In this document: positions 11,736-23,415 of the stretch, piece after piece | Layout: the number at the start of each line of letters is the position of its first letter | How positions within the stretch are numbered: position 1 is the stretch's first letter | Assembly (NCBI GenBank): GCA_021234155.1 | Contig: JAJEKV010000093.1 | Span: 748,001 to 812,000 of the forward strand | Direction: 5' to 3' | DNA: 64,000 nucleotides | Origin: Isoetes taiwanensis | Lineage: Eukaryota; Streptophyta; Lycopodiopsida; Isoetales; Isoetaceae | Position numbers and translations under genes: made by a program | The notes under the pieces: model-generated | The model's input: only the letters and a program-made list of their open reading frames with translations | What the model was told of the DNA's origin: nothing | The model's database searches: none

Positions 11736-13035
11736 TGTGACGAGCCTACCGAGTTGACCCTCTTGGCAACTCGGGATCTTGTCAATTTAACTCTAAATCT
11801 AGGTTGATATCTTGTCAAATTTGATAGTGTTGGCGAAGAATTGAATCTTCTTACTCAAAAAATAATCAAAGATCAATTATCAATGCAATAGCGTCTAGAG
11901 GAAACTATATCCTCAATACATGCTCAAAAGGTACATCATCCAACTTGGCAGTTTAACACTTAAGCTCTGCCAATGACTTAATGTCGACCTCCAACTGCAC
12001 CGCTGCTACTAACCCAAGCATCACCATGCTCACTCACTGCGCATGCACTTAAGGGGTTAGTCCTTATGACTAAGTGGGGATCCCATGGCTGCTTCTGCAT
12101 GCATAGAACATCTTGCAAACTTGGATCGCAAACATAACAACTCAAAAGACACAACAACCTATGGTGCAATGCTAGACAATGACAACCAAGAAACGACATA
12201 AACATCAGGAGCAAAGAACATAACCAGAGTACTAAACTATCATAAACAAACTCCGGGACAATGGGTAGCTCAGCCAGCCTATATGCAGGCCCCGTTAGCA
12301 GCATGTTGCCCAGCCAGCTTACATTCCAAGCCCTATAGCGGGTGGCGGGGTGAACCTCGTATTTGCATACCCTTCTCAGCCCACGTCTGGCACTGGAGGA
12401 CCTCTTACCATAGGAGTTCACAAGAGTTGACTTACGTAGCAATCCTGGCCAGGAGAACTAACGCCCGGTGTCACAGAGCACAAATACATAGAACATAGAA
12501 ACACGAGTCATGCAGGAGCAACCCAGGCCATCGAACCTAGAAGTCCGACCTCGGAGAATCCAAATACATAACAAAATACCAAGAAAAACAGTGAGACAAT
12601 GCAAAGACCATGACATGTGTGTTCATTAGACAATTACTAAACATGTGCGTAGACTTTGCTCTTGCCGAGGTTGCCCATACAACCATACCATGTCGAAATA
12701 GCCTAGAATACTGATGAAGATCATGATCACAATTCAAAAATATCGATGAAGTCACGAGCTTATCGTACTGATGTAGCTTATACATTTCATTGAACAATAG
12801 AATTACTAACATTCTCCCTTATGGAATGCTTATGATCATGAGATCATTTCCCCCATAAGGAATGCTTCTGTTAATTCCGTTAACCGTAACTTACCATACT
12901 TCTTACATGTAATCTCTTTCCAATAAAAAGCAAAACCCTTGCTTATGTGAGGTCCATAATGCATGCATGCTAAACTTATACATATAGGTATATAAAATAC
13001 ATATACTGGCCCATCAAGTGGCCAAGACCATTACA
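11736..13035 (-). repeat. LTR, left copy (3' LTR in element orientation)
   Basis: 1300 bp beginning TGTGACGAGCC and ending CATTACA. It differs from the right copy by scattered substitutions and small indels, so the insertion is not very recent. It includes a conserved 100-150-codon minus-strand open frame starting MLRKSTLVNS that is shared by both copies but interrupted differently; I regard this as non-coding. Confidence 0.88.
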
Positions 13036-13047
13036 GTCTCCTCTTCT
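13036..13047 (-). promoter_or_regulatory. Polypurine tract
   Basis: The minus strand reads AGAAGAGGAGAC immediately upstream of the 3' LTR. This is the expected plus-strand primer for reverse transcription. Confidence 0.75.
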
Positions 13048-13317
13048 AAAATTTTACACATGTCCTCATGGGTCGCTATATTCTCAGATCCAACATAGAT
13101 CATCTCAAAACTTCATTGTATGGCAACTTACTCTACCAATCATCTTACTGAACATGCCATAAGAAAAGCATTACTTTCAACATCATAAAAGATTTGCTTC
13201 CCTTATCACCTTCATGCTAACCTCGAAGCTTGTAGATGTTGCTCTTCCTCCTGAGGATACCATCTCCAATTGTCTCTGTAATCTGTAAATCAATGTCAAC
13301 AGTCAAAGATCCAACAT

Positions 13318-13329
13318 GCTCTGATACCA
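13318..13329 (-). promoter_or_regulatory. Primer-binding site, initiator Met tRNA type
   Basis: The minus strand reads TGGTATCAGAGC two bases from the 5' LTR boundary, an exact match to the usual plant LTR-element primer site. Confidence 0.9.
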
Positions 13330-13331
13330 AC

Positions 13332-14613
13332 TGTGACGAGCCTGCCGAGTTGACCCTTAACTCTTGGCAACTCGAGACCTTGTCAATTCAACTCTAAATC
13401 TCGGTGGATATGAAAAACTTGTCAAATTTGATAGTGTTGGCGAAGAATTGAATCTTCTTACTAAAAAATAATCAAAGATCAAGTATCAATGCAATAGCGT
13501 CTAGAGGAAACTATATCCTCAATACATGCTCAAAAGATACATCATCCAATTTAACACTTAAGCTCTGCCAATAACTTAATGTCAACCTCCAACTGCACCG
13601 CGGCAAACAACCCAAGCAATACCATGCTCACTCACTGCGCATGCACTTAAGGGGTTAGTCCTCGTGACTAAGTGGGGATCCCATTGCTGCTTCTGCATGC
13701 ATAGAACATCTTGCAATCTTGAATTGCAAACATAACAACTCAAAGACACAAGAATCTATGGTGCAACGCTAGACAATGACAACAAAGAAACAACATAAAC
13801 ATCAGGAGCAAAGAACATAACCAGAGTACCAATCTATCATAAATAAACTCCGGAACAATGGGTAGCTCAGCCAGCCTACATATAGGCCCCGTTAGTAGCA
13901 TGTTGCCCAGCCAGTTTACATTCCAAGCCCTATAGCAGGTGGCGGGGTAAACCTCGTATTTGCATAACCTTCCCAGCCCACGTCTGGCACTGGAGGACCT
14001 CTTACCATGGGAGTTCACAAGAGTTGACTTACGCAGCAATCCCGGCTAAGAGAACTAAAGCTCGGTGTCACAGAGCACAAATACATAGAACATAGAAACA
14101 TGAATCATGCCGGAGCAACCCAGGCCATCGAACCTGGAAGTCCGACCCCGGAGGATCCAAATACATAACAAAATACCAAGAACAACATTGAGACAATGCA
14201 AAGACCATGACATGTGTGTTCATTAAACAATACATGTGCCTAGACTTTGCTCTTGCCGAGGTTGCCCATACAACCTTACCATGTCGAAGTAGCCTAGATT
14301 ACTGATGAAGATCGTGATCACAATTCAAAAATGTCGATGAAGTCACAAGCTTGCCATACTGATGTAGCTTATACATTTCATTGAACAATAGAATTACTAA
14401 CATTCTCCCTTATGCAATGCTTACCATCATGAGCTCATTTCCCCATAAGGAATGCTTATTTTAATTCCGTTAACCGTAACTTACCATACTTCTTACATGT
14501 ACTCTCTTTCCAATAACAAGCAAAACCTTGCTTATGTGGCATGCATGTTAAACTTATACATATACGTAGATAAAATACATATATTGGCCCATCAAATGGC
14601 CAAGACCGTTACA
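13332..14613 (-). repeat. LTR, right copy (5' LTR in element orientation)
   Basis: 1282 bp, TG...CA ended, direct repeat of 11736-13035. The upstream promoter of the element would lie here. Confidence 0.88.
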
Positions 14614-14618
14614 TTGAC

Positions 14619-15374
14619 GTGTAAATTTGGAAATATCATTAACTGCAAGGGCATATTGGAATCTTCCCTCAAACTAATCCGAAGAATATCCTTGGATCTG
14701 ACGGCCGAGAATGAATAATGCATGAGTTCAATGACACAAATGATAAAGATGGCTCAAGCATTCTTCGTAGACCTTATTCGCACATTTCGATATATGCCAA
14801 AATACTAGGGCATTTTGACAAATACCCTAAACTATAGAGGTATTTATAAAATCTGCCCAGAAATAAATTTCGCACCCTCGCAATGACTTCCAGTGGCAAC
14901 CTTTGCAATGCCCCACTGGAAGGAACTACCATCCCATATCAATCACAGGCACATGCTTCGGAAATACACTATTATTAGCCATAATGCACGAAAGCGCAAT
15001 GATAAAGTATAGCAATCCTCATGTCAACAATACTGGCTTCAAATGCCAACCTTCAAATTATGACAATGGCACAAGACTTTAATGAGCATGAGACAAGTAG
15101 TGGAATACTAAAGATGCGATTTCCTACTGCAGCCTATATGCTCAGTTCTCAGACGCACTTTATGGCCTGGATGTATGCCATCAAGAAACTTTAAGGCAGC
15201 CATTCAATGGAAAAGTATAACCGAAATGTAACCATTGATTCCATGCATTTTGACAGGAATGCTTTATTGGCTTACATTATAAAGAATGACAGACACTTCG
15301 TGGGTGGAACTTCGCTTACACCGTGCATGTTAGTAACTTTATTGGATCATTTTCTCTAAACCTTCAGAAAGTTG
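14619..15374. other. No gene recognised
   Basis: AT-rich DNA between the LTR element and the stop codon of the E2 gene. The right end is presumably the E2 3' UTR, minus strand. Confidence 0.5.
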
Positions 15375-18300
15375 TCACAACAGCAACTGCCTTGGTTCAT
15401 TGATATTTGTGGATAAAGCTTCCAGAAACTTTCCTGCAAGAATTCAAACATGAGAACAACGACAATTCTCCAATGACTATCATCCAGCTATACCTGCCAC
15501 GCCACCATCAAAGACACGATGATCAGCAGATAATGTCAAGCTCATCTTGGTTATCGTCCTGGGCTTTGACTCACCTGTCAAAGGCAGACATATTATTATT
15601 TCACTTAATTTACAACTAGTGCTGAGCGAACCAATGACTATATGCATACCATCTTCCCAGATTACAACTTTCTCGCCTTTGCCAACAGCGAGGATGCAAG
15701 CCTGAAGATAGAAAGATGGTTAATATGAGCATTAAAAGCTAGAAATCATGCTTCATCTTAATTGAAAGATGGGGGATGGGCGTGTTGGCAAACCAAAATT
15801 AGATTTTTCATCCACTATTATATGCGTTTACTCAAACCATTGCCAGTCGTTGTCCCAATATATATATATATCCGGCTATGCATAAAGATCTTGCAATGCA
15901 TGTCCAGTAAGAAAAAGCTAAGGAAAAGCTGACCCAAGCAGTGCCTATCTTGAAAGCAAGATTAAGCTGCAAGCTGCAAGTTTAGATCTTCACAGCACAG
16001 TTTCACATGATGCAAAAGCAGGAGAATTCTCCAGTTCCATGGGCTTAAAGGTAGTTCAGATTTATCGCAAAGATTTTTTGTGCCAAAACTTGGCAATTCT
16101 CTTGCCGTACAGCAAGCCTCTCTAAACTATTCTATACAACCAATTTTTAATGCTAATTAGGATCTTATTCTTTTACACATGCAGCTGTTATTATTCAATG
16201 GGCTGCAGTTTCTTCTTGAAGTTGGGCTTGGTAGGTGTTTGCAAGTCATAAATCCTTGCTAATCGGATTTGATCACCATATAAAATACAAATCCAATACA
16301 TTATCAAAACTAAGTTGTAGTTTCTCTTACAAAGGCTGGGTATCCAATTAGGTAGTCAACAACACTATGATTGCTGCAAGCAGAAATGGCATATTAAGAC
16401 AGATTATAACAATACGTAATTTGTTCCTATATCAAGTGTGGAGAGAGAGAGAGAGAGGAGGTGGAGGGAGAGGGAGAGGGAGAGACCTGAGGGGGGTTTA
16501 TGATAGCAGCGAATTGACTCACTGGATACATTCCTAGATTTGAAATGCTGCATGCATTCTGACCAACGTTAAATCTCCTACATATTCCTAGGACATAAGG
16601 TCAAAACATTGAGGTGAATAAATGTGACCTGAAAGTTCCTCCCTGGTATTCTTCTGGTTTCAATTTACCATTTTTAGCTTTATCTGCCAAGGATTTGACC
16701 TGTTTGCACAGATTTGTTGGATATTATTCTTTCCAACAATATCTCTATTATGCTAACTTTGGCTCACAAGTACGTTACCTCAGCTGATATTGCAGACAAT
16801 GACTTTTGATCTGCATTTTTTATAATTGGAGTCATCAGGCCCTGTCAGCAACTACCGTGTCAGTTGCAAACCATGATAAAATCCAACTAGTTAATTACCA
16901 AATACCTTTTCAGTAGCTACAGCAATTGAGATATCTATAGATTTATTCCTAATCACCTCCCCAGCATTGTCATCCCATTGACCTGCAAGTTGGCAAAGAG
17001 ATATAATGGAAAACAATATATCTCCATATCCATACACCAACCACCTTACTGTTTGCCTCTGGAACAGCCTTTAATGCAAGTGCAGCTGCTTTTATCACAA
17101 AATCATTAACAGATATGCCAGCGCCATGTTTATCTGCAGAAAACACAATCTGCAGTATATCAGGTAGCTTCTGTAGCTAAGAAGGAAATATTTTGTTTGC
17201 TCACACATCAGCCTAATAAACTGATATAGGGAAGAACTATAACAATAAACAAAAATGCAATAAACAAAAATGCATAGCATACCTTTCAGCATTCTCCGCA
17301 AAGAGAAGACTGCATCTAGTACTGCATCTAAAGTTACAACATGCCACAAAATCACAACAAAGAGGCCATATATTAGACTACAATCGTTATGGACTTCTTA
17401 ACTTATTTCGGCAAAATGATGCTAACCCAGATTGAGATAAAGGTGTGGAATTCCACTTTTTGACTCCTGCAATCGTTTAGCAATGACCTGAAATCCGAAA
17501 GTTGCACAATAAAATTGAGCACAAAACTGAAGAGCGTTTGTATTCAAGAATTCAAATATGAATGAACCTTGCGAATCTGACTAGTTGGGAAATCCTCATA
17601 AGAAGCTGCTCCTCCTGCTGTTTCCGACCTAGTTCCTTCTGTTGAGGACGCTAAGCTAGGTGTGGAAAGTATCGGCGGTGGTTCGTTCGAGGTTGAAGCC
17701 CCTCCAGGGAATGTCCTCATTGCATTTAAAACGTCACCTTTTACAAGCAAGCCTTTAGGGCCTGTGCCTTGTATGGATGAGGGATCTAATCCAGCTTCAG
17801 CAATGAGTCTCCTTACAGAAGGACCAATTCTACTCCATGACTTATCTGTTGTATCACTCTTCGTAGGTGCCTCCTTGGTCGTCTTCAACTTCTGTTCACC
17901 AACATGGTAACCAGCAAATCTTGCAAGATCTTCAGCATCCTCAGCCTGAAAGATGAAATGCAATGCTGTCATGGTACAGTGCCAAAGGAAAAATTGAGGT
18001 GAATCTTTCTTGTGCAGTGAACTAACCAGTATTGCAATTGGTTGGCCAACAGTTACATTATTGGAGCCTGCAGGTACTAAAATTTTTGCCAGATAACTGC
18101 TTAGTCCCTCCATGGAAGCACAGAAACAGGATATTAGTCCTCTATACGTTGCATGTGGGATACAGAGTTACTGATACTCTTGCCACACTAATGACTCACA
18201 CTTTACATGGAGTAGAGGCATTGTGATGGCATGTCGTCTAATTTTTCGAAAGGCTAGAGATGCTCTGCCATGTGATAATGTCACACATTTCAAATTAAGG

Positions 18301-21300
18301 CTGTTTCATTTACCTATGTATTTATTCCCACCTAGACATTGGGAAAAACAAACCCAACTTAAGATGCTGCTAATCAACTAGTCCCTTACAAGGTATGATT
18401 AACAAATAGTGTGGGGAACATACCCTTCGTCGACAGAGTCAAAATCTGTCGTTGATTTATCCGTTTCTACTACAGCTAAAACATCACCAGCAGATACCTG
18501 TAAGAAAACCCAAAATAACTCATAGGGCAATGTTACAAGCAGGAGGTGAAAAGGTTTAGCTGACAAATTGACGAAAAAAGTTTCTGCTTAAATAGACAAG
18601 CAATGTATTCATGCTTTAATGTAATGTATATACTAATATAGAAAGGCAAATTGTATGTGTGTGGATGCTGCTTATGACCAAGTTTGATAAACCAAAACTG
18701 TAAGACATGTATGGGCCATGGTCCTGATATGTTTTTGTTGAGCGGAAAACATTGACTGCACAGGTTGGTTTTTGGTTGGGCAGTAGCTCAGATGGTCGAG
18801 GAGATAATTGGGGGAGATAATTGCTTCGTAAACGTCAAATTTGGGAGTTTCTTGATAGCGAATGCTGATACTACAGACGCTAATATTGCACATGTGAAGA
18901 AGGGACCAACCAATTAAGACTAAATGAATGAGTGCCATTGGAGAGGTATCTGCTGTTAGTGTTCTGCTGTAAGTGTATGTACTTAGTCTTAACTAAACAA
19001 TGTACATTATCCTTCACTGGTAACAGAGACCAAATATGGAAAGCATGTTTGAAGCAGCTTTGTTAAATGCAACAGATGATAATCTATGATCTTATTGGCG
19101 CAGGAGAAGTTACAGAAGAATCACAGGTGTTGGCCGATACTAAGCATTTCTGTCTTATGAAAATCTGAACCTTTAGTGCACCATGTAGTTAGAACCAAAG
19201 AAGACGCGGAAAGCATGGTAAAACGGAAATTGAGCAATAGTTAGTTACTGCAGAAAGGGGTTCGGCAAAAATTTTGTTTAACGTGGAAGAGGAAGACAAA
19301 TATGAGCCCAAAAAGACAGAAAAACAAATACCAAAAATGCAGGCAAAACCATACAGACAATTAAATGGTTGTTTGCTCTACAAAGCTAATTGTACATGGC
19401 CAGATATTTCATATGGAGTTTTGGGAGTTTTCAGATATTTCCTAAGCCGCTTTTGGAATATTAAGGTGAAGGCCATTAGGTGCCAGTTAAGAAAGTTGCT
19501 ACCTAAATGGCTCGCAAGATCAAGGCATTGTGTACAGTGCTGATCAGAAATTTGTGTTTAAAAGATATTTAAATGCTGATTGGGCAGGTAATCTGGATAC
19601 TAGAGAATCCACATCGGGATTTGTTTGCGTTATAGATGGAAGCCCTATATCTTTAAAGAGTAAGAAACAAACTGCAGTTGCTCTCTTCTCAGCTGAAGCA
19701 GAATATTTAGCTGCATCTTTCGTTTCAAGAGCAATCATTTAGCTTCAAATGCTGCTTAAAGAATTAATTTTCCAAATCCACTATATTGTGAATCCTAGCT
19801 GTACGTATAGCAATAGCAAAAAATCCAGTATTACATCAGTAAAAGTTGCATAATCATCTTGTACGTTGGAATGTGTTATTTGATAACAAAAGAACGGATT
19901 GTGGGATATACTTGCAAGACCATTGCATGATGAAAGGTTCCATAAACGAATTGAGATGTGAAGAGTGTGGGGAATGAAGAATGTGGCAATAAGGGGGATA
20001 GTGGAAGGTAATTTATACATATAGAGGCTGCTAGTGGTTCATTCCATAATAAATTGAGAGTTTCTGGAAGACGTCAAGGCTGTGGTTCTTAGGTACTGTG
20101 CAGGCTGGTTTTGGTTGGACAGAAGGGGAAACGGTTGGTTGGAGAGACGTTGATGCTTGAACCAGTTTGGAGTTTCTTCTAGCGGTTGCTGATGCTACAT
20201 GTTGCAGATGTGAAAAAGGGATTACACAATTTTGCAGGTTTAATCAATTGAAATAAAGGAATAATTGCTGTGGCTGCAACTGGAGATATATTTGCTGTAA
20301 ATGCTTCTTAATTAAAAAGCATACATAATCTTTCAGCATGGAGATCTACAATATTTGAAAATAGCTAGCTTGTGAAACATGGGCATCTTGGATATAAGAT
20401 AAGAGTCAAGTCAAAAAGTTAGGAATGTGAAACATTAAGACAGGAAGGACTTACTTTGTCTCCCTCCTTTTTCTTCCATGCAACAATATTACCCTGGTTC
20501 TGCATAACACACATGTTAATATTGGAGTTTGAAATTCAAGTCATAAACGAAAAGCACACGAGATAGATATGAGTACCATTGTAGGTGAGAGAGCAGGCAT
20601 ATTGAGAACTTGGTGTACAGGTAACTCGGCTGCATCAGTATTAAACGCGTCACAGAGAGAAAAATAGAATATACAACAACTAAAATGTTGTAGAAACAAG
20701 AGATTGATTAGTCCTAAAGTCTAAAGAACATGCGGCAAATTGAGACCAAAATAGAGCTCCAGACTGTAAATTACAAACTACAAAGCCTTGCTGCATTGTC
20801 TTTCAAAATGCACCATAATGATATTTCAGGTATTGTCAACATGCCTGCTGATGTGAGCCACCTTGCATTGTGATAAACCTGACACATAACCAGATATGAA
20901 AGGAATCAACTTTGCCGTCAAAGAGAAAGAGAATAGGAAACATGCAAATTGACAGCTTACAAAGGGTGTCTCCTGCTTTAGAACCCCAGATGTTGTACAT
21001 TGCAATCCAAGCCTGAATGCATATACTTTAAGTTACAATCTACAACAACATCACAAAAGACCTTAAAGGACCAAAAAATAGATTTGATATTGTTAAACTC
21101 GTGTAGAGACTTAATCCGCGTTAAGAATAATTAGTTACTGCCAACCGCATTCGTTGTTTCTCCTGAACATTCAATTCCAAGTACTGGTTCATAAAGGTAT
21201 CAGTGAAAAGATTCACCCGATGGTTCAGTTGCTATTGCCCACTATTTTCAGTTGCTGTTTCCCACTATTTACAGTTGCCACTCCCATATAAGGTTGAATC

Positions 21301-21926
21301 TTTTGTTTAGGAAAATATTTTTTCTCTCTATCGAGAAACTTGAAAATTCCATTTTTAACTAAAGCCATCAATGAGTACATACATTCTCTAATATTGCCAC
21401 AGAACTCAGAACAAAACATCCTTAAGACTTCTCAATGTGTTGTCTGATTTGGAAATCAATAAGAACAACGATGATAACATAACATCCCACCTTTCCAGAG
21501 GTGCTAAATTCAAATGTGCAATGAAGTTATCACCCCTTGGGAGCTAAGAACCTCTTAATGTTCGTCAATTGGGACAAAGCTAATCTTGGTAGAAAGATCG
21601 TTTATCTTATAATGGTGTGCTTGAATCCGATTCTGGGAGGTAAGAAGTGGGATCCTAGCTAAAGCTTCATTTGTACTGAAGTAATGCCTCAACTCTTTTA
21701 GGAATATACCATATGAGTGTACTGATGAGATTACATGAGGGTAGATAAAATCCTTGGCTTGCCGAACAGATCGAAGTGTTATTTCCATATTTACAATTAC
21801 TCTTCGGAAATGATTTAACAAACCAAACCTGTGGCAATGCAAGGAAAAAGACGTTGATGAAGAGGAGAGAAGAATTCGAGTGCGAGGGGCGATCAGGAGC
21901 CGCACTAAACGTCTGCAAGCGGCCAT
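15375..21926 (-). CDS. Dihydrolipoyl acetyltransferase, E2 of mitochondrial pyruvate dehydrogenase, 18 exons
   Basis: This subunit transfers acetyl groups from its lipoyl arm to CoA and forms the core of the complex. Exons, minus strand: 21926-21829, 21012-20961, 20878-20845, 20629-20577, 20499-20455, 18497-18424, 18096-18027, 17945-17568, 17487-17427, 17327-17283, 17133-17050, 16982-16906, 16841-16779, 16699-16629, 16547-16487, 15701-15650, 15574-15494 and 15433-15375. All phases join to 485 codons. Residues 1-60 form an Arg/Ser-rich mitochondrial presequence. The lipoyl domain runs about 66-142 with the lipoylated lysine in VETDKST (Lys108). The E1/E3-binding domain is near 181-216 ([15 protein letters not shown]). 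The catalytic domain ends with DHRVFDGG (His458, Asp462). There is one lipoyl domain; several plant E2s have two. Intron 3 starts GCATGT, an apparent GC-AG intron. The 1957-bp intron 5 holds a copia relic. Confidence 0.95.
16441..16489. repeat. Purine-rich (GA/GGAGAG)n tract at an E2 splice donor
   Basis: GAGAGA and GGAGAGG repeats cover the bases directly intronic to the 16547-16487 exon. Read on the gene strand it is a pyrimidine run just downstream of the donor GTCTCT. It is a microsatellite and may vary between individuals. Confidence 0.7.
18750..20350 (+). mobile_element. Eroded Ty1/copia element in E2 intron 5, antisense to the gene
   Basis: Plus-strand reading gives a copia reverse transcriptase tail and RNase [21 protein letters not shown] (about 19350-19410), then [19 protein letters not shown] (19566-19625), [20 protein letters not shown] and EYLAAS (19640-19720). 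Degenerate direct repeats flank it, about 18755-19017 and 20095-20350, sharing CAGGYTGGTTTTNGGTTGG, GGAGTTTCTT, GCNNATGCTGAT and CAYRTGTGAARAAGGG. A primer-site-like TGGTAACAGAG lies at 19018-19028, directly after the left repeat. The internal region is cut to about 1 kb with stops, so it is dead. Its strand is opposite to the host gene. Confidence 0.75.
19018..19028 (+). promoter_or_regulatory. Degenerate primer-binding site of the copia relic
   Basis: TGGTAACAGAG is one base off TGGTATCAGAG. It fixes the left LTR end at about 19017. Confidence 0.55.
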
Positions 21927-22330
21927 GATTCGTCACATGCTCGACGGCGAAGAACGCGGGTGTCCAAAAGGAATTTGAGTCCCTAAAACAATTTGATAAA
22001 TGTTGAAGAGTAGGCAGAAAAGTACAGTTGCTCCGCAATGTTGACCCGGTGCTAATATTGGCCGAGTGAAATATGGCTCCCGAAAGGGGGTTGGATTAAA
22101 AAAAAAAGGGCCAGTCGAATACCCCGTGCATAATTACGTAGGGAAAAATTCCATGAGAGAATTTCCTGAGGCGGCGCCGTCAGACGAGGCGGCGCCGAGG
22201 GAATATTCTCGAGGGAATATTTCGAGATGAGGAACTTTCCCGGACGTAATCCACATTAGGGTGAGATTACGTCCCTGCAAAAATTTCCCCTTTCTCTTTC
22301 TTTCTAGCTGCTCCGGCGAGGCGATCGTCG
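21927..22330. promoter_or_regulatory. Upstream region of the E2 gene with a CpG-rich block
   Basis: The bases just upstream of the E2 start codon (minus strand) give way at 22160-22210 to a CpG-rich block containing GGCGGCGCCG twice. This would suit a promoter, perhaps shared with whatever lies at 22320-23160 on the plus strand. No TATA box or transcription start could be fixed. Confidence 0.35.
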
Positions 22331-23291
22331 TTGTTATAGCAGCTCTACATCTTCTAAACGGTTCCAGGGAGGCGCTGCTTGGATTCAGTGCTATTGGCGA
22401 GTTCTGGTACGATTTTGTTAAGAACTAAGAGGTTTCTTGAAGATTCTGGTACGTTGTCAGCTTGTTCTGGAGAGTTGTGGCGACGTTTCTTACAAGAAAA
22501 CTGTGTTTGGATCGGTATACTTACTGCTGGCGACTGCTTATTCTGCTTGTTCTAGGCCTGCTTGTTCTGAGTGTATTCAGGAAGCCGCTGCTTGTTGTGG
22601 TAGTTCCAGCGAGTTATTTGGAAGTTGTTAACTGTAATTTGTTAAGTTTTCTTGAAAACTCTTGAAACTTCATCGACTTTCCTAGTTTCGAGCAATATCA
22701 GAGATTTTTGAAGGATTCTGTCGACTTCTCGTCAGTAATGCTTGACAAATTCTGTACATTTTGGATTTGTTTACAAATCTAACCTCCCTGGTATGTTTTT
22801 TTGCAGGTATTTCTTCTGCGAGGTAACTTTTTTTGTTTAAAATGTCTATTTAGAAGTGTCGTTTTTGGCCTCAGACCTTCTCTACAGAGCCTGCATCAAA
22901 GAATTTATATATCGGATGCAATAGCAAGGGCTGCGATGGACAAGTTTAGAACATGCCAAAATTTTCTTCATGCTGCTCAGATTGCAAGGAGCTGGGCCGA
23001 TTTGCCATTATGCTATCTGCTGGAGCCAGATTTTCGGGCGTGAAGTCATGCTGGGCAATTCTGGATTTGCCACAGTAGCGTTTGGACCTCTACTATTTTG
23101 GATCTGTGTTTTAAACTGTGCTCATCAGGGTTTTAGTCTATGTTTTAATCTGTTGTAATATTGCGGAGATGATGGTGTTTCAATGTCTGGAATAAGAAAT
23201 GGTGGAGACAGAATAACAAAGAGTGGAGATAAAATAATGGTTTTGAAAAGACACCAAAAATACCAGTAATCTCACCCTAATGTGGATTACG
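22245..23291. repeat. Pair of 26-bp inverted repeats about 1 kb apart
   Basis: CGTAATCCACATTAGGGTGA then GATTACG (22245-22271) reappears as its reverse complement, GTAATCTCACCCTAATGTGG then ATTACG, at 23266-23291. Each copy is also bounded by a 7-bp palindrome GTAATC/GATTAC. The 1-kb interior has only short open frames (for example a Cys-rich 64-codon frame at 22437-22631) and is not AT-rich on its left side. It might be a non-autonomous element with terminal inverted repeats or an untranslated transcript region. No transposase is seen. Confidence 0.5.
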
Positions 23292-23316
23292 AAGGCATAA
23301 AAATTTGTAATAATGT

Positions 23317-23415
23317 TGCGTGGCGCAGATGGTTGGTTTATTTGGTTTTTAACCTCTTTGCGCGAGTTCAAACTCGCTATTTGCGTGGACGTTAAAATAT
23401 ACTTCCTTCCTTTAT
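23317..23415 (+). mobile_element. tRNA-derived SINE-like element
   Basis: TGGCGCAGATGGTTGG (23321-23336) fits a polymerase III box A and GAGTTCAAACTC (23364-23375) fits a box B. Their 43-base spacing is that of a tRNA gene. Acceptor stems do not pair, so it is not a functional tRNA. The element continues into CGTGGACGTTAAAATATACT then TCC repeats, and the CGTGGACGTTAAAA word recurs at about 53920, which suggests a shared 3' tail. Confidence 0.6.

Larger units (their letters stand above)
11736..14613 (-). mobile_element. LTR retroelement with 1.3-kb LTRs and only 296 bp internal (TRIM/LARD-like)
   Basis: Two long direct repeats run 11736-13035 and 13332-14613. Both begin TGTGACGAGCC and end TTACA on the plus strand. 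Between them are just 296 bp. Directly beside the right repeat is the reverse complement of TGGTATCAGAGC (13318-13329), the standard initiator-methionine tRNA primer-binding site, so the element points to the minus strand. Beside the left repeat is a polypyrimidine run, whose complement AGAAGAGGAGAC is the polypurine tract. The flanks TTGAT (11731-11735) and TTGAC (14614-14618) make a 4-of-5 target duplication. No gag or pol coding exists, so it must have moved using another element's proteins. The open frames inside the repeats are by-products. Confidence 0.9.

Noticed and set aside
11978-12442. 154-codon minus-strand frame (MLRKSTLVNS...) as a gene
   Set aside because: It lies wholly in an LTR; the second LTR has a shortened version. 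No conserved protein pattern.
18776-18805. GTAGCTCAGATGGTCGAGG, a good tRNA box A, suggesting a tRNA gene or SINE
   Set aside because: No box B at the right distance, no cloverleaf, and the stretch lies inside the degenerate copia LTR whose other copy lacks the match.
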